Shown here: positions 5,604-5,873 of the stretch, one piece after another | Position numbering within the stretch: the stretch's first letter is position 1 | How the letters are laid out: every line of letters begins with the position of its first letter | Assembly: GCA_018500065.2 (NCBI GenBank) | Contig: JAHBAO020000313.1 | Span: forward strand, 1 to 5,873 | Direction: 5' to 3' | DNA from: Octadecabacter sp. | GTDB lineage: Bacteria; Pseudomonadota; Alphaproteobacteria; Rhodobacterales; Rhodobacteraceae | DNA length: 5,873 nucleotides | Translations under genes and position numbers: made by a program | Notes under the pieces: generated by a model | The model's database searches: none | What the model saw: the letters and a program-made list of their open reading frames with translations, nothing else | What the model was told of the DNA's origin: nothing

Positions 5604-5873
5604 CTATTCAGCCGCGACATCCGATGGGTCGGCGAGATCAACAATATCATCCATGATACGGTTTAATTCGAAATCTTTCGGCGTGTAGACGCGTGCGACG
5701 CCCATCTGTGATAGGCGGTCCGCGTCCTCATCCGGAATAATCCCGCCAACAACGACTGGAATGTGCGACAACCCTTGGGCTTTCATCTTTTCCATCAGTT
5801 CCGAAATCAGCGGAATGTGCGAACCCGACAGAATGGACAGGCCGACAACGTGAACATCATCGCGGATTGCGGC
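5604..5873 (-). CDS. ecm: Ethylmalonyl-CoA mutase, C-terminal fragment
   Basis: Only the last 89 residues lie in the window; the frame runs off the right edge (first whole codon 5873-5871), so the ATG at 5795 is internal. This is the end of the cobalamin-binding domain of an acyl-CoA mutase: VHVVGLSILSGSHI carries the SxL motif and PVVVGGIIPDED the GG motif. The DxHxxG cobalt-ligand motif must be upstream, outside. The ending ARVYTPKDFELNRIMDDIVDL is characteristic of MeaA/Ecm as I recall it, rather than of methylmalonyl-CoA mutase, which usually ends GPGT-like. Ecm converts (2R)-ethylmalonyl-CoA to methylsuccinyl-CoA in the ethylmalonyl-CoA pathway for acetyl-CoA assimilation. The stop TAG faces the preceding + strand gene with a 20-base gap. 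Family sure, Ecm versus MCM about 85% sure. Confidence 0.88.
   Translation of the reverse strand, partial: AAIRDDVHVVGLSILSGSHIPLISELMEKMKAQGLSHIPVVVGGIIPDEDADRLSQMGVARVYTPKDFELNRIMDDIVDLADPSDVAAE

Noticed and set aside
5793..5795. ATG as the start of a short 63-residue - strand gene
   Set aside because: The frame continues upstream to the window edge with conserved cobalamin-domain sequence, so this Met is internal to the mutase.

Overview
The window looks like chromosomal DNA from an alphaproteobacterium of the Rhodobacterales, most likely a marine Roseobacter-group member. The evidence is a Rhodobacterales-type succinate dehydrogenase operon with small lipoprotein genes between sdhA and sdhB, an ethylmalonyl-CoA mutase (the diagnostic mutase of the ethylmalonyl-CoA pathway common in this order), a stand-alone DUF1989 protein, and a moderately high GC content. 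The genus assignment is inference. No phage, transposon, CRISPR, tRNA or rRNA signature was seen.

Region 1 (1-2870) is the 3' part of the sdh operon on the + strand. It holds sdhA (5' end cut by the window edge), two consecutive small lipoprotein genes of unknown function, and complete sdhB with all eleven iron-sulfur cysteines. It ends in a strong GC-rich hairpin with a T run. SdhA and SdhB are the catalytic pair of complex II, oxidising succinate to fumarate and passing electrons to quinone. sdhC and sdhD are presumably upstream, outside the window.

Region 2 (2871-4617) holds a stand-alone DUF1989 (urea-carboxylase-associated) protein on the + strand and purine nucleoside phosphorylase deoD on the - strand. 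They converge so tightly that both stop codons lie in a single CTAG. The 148 bp upstream of deoD contain a plausible sigma-70-type promoter for deoD and two short, near-perfect inverted repeats that look like operators.

Region 3 (4618-5583) holds two + strand genes for exported proteins: a small beta-rich lipoprotein and a signal-peptide protein with a JAMM/DUF4329-like motif set (E, HxH, SxxD). A hairpin with a duplicated right arm separates them.

Region 4 (5604-5873) is the C-terminal end of ethylmalonyl-CoA mutase on the - strand, running off the right edge. Together with sdhAB it points to central carbon metabolism (TCA cycle and acetyl-CoA assimilation); succinyl-CoA from the ethylmalonyl-CoA pathway feeds the step catalysed by SDH.

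I do not see a clear new multi-gene system. The items most worth a second look are the lipoprotein pair inside the sdh operon, the exported JAMM-like protein, the orphan DUF1989 enzyme and the operator-like dyads upstream of deoD.
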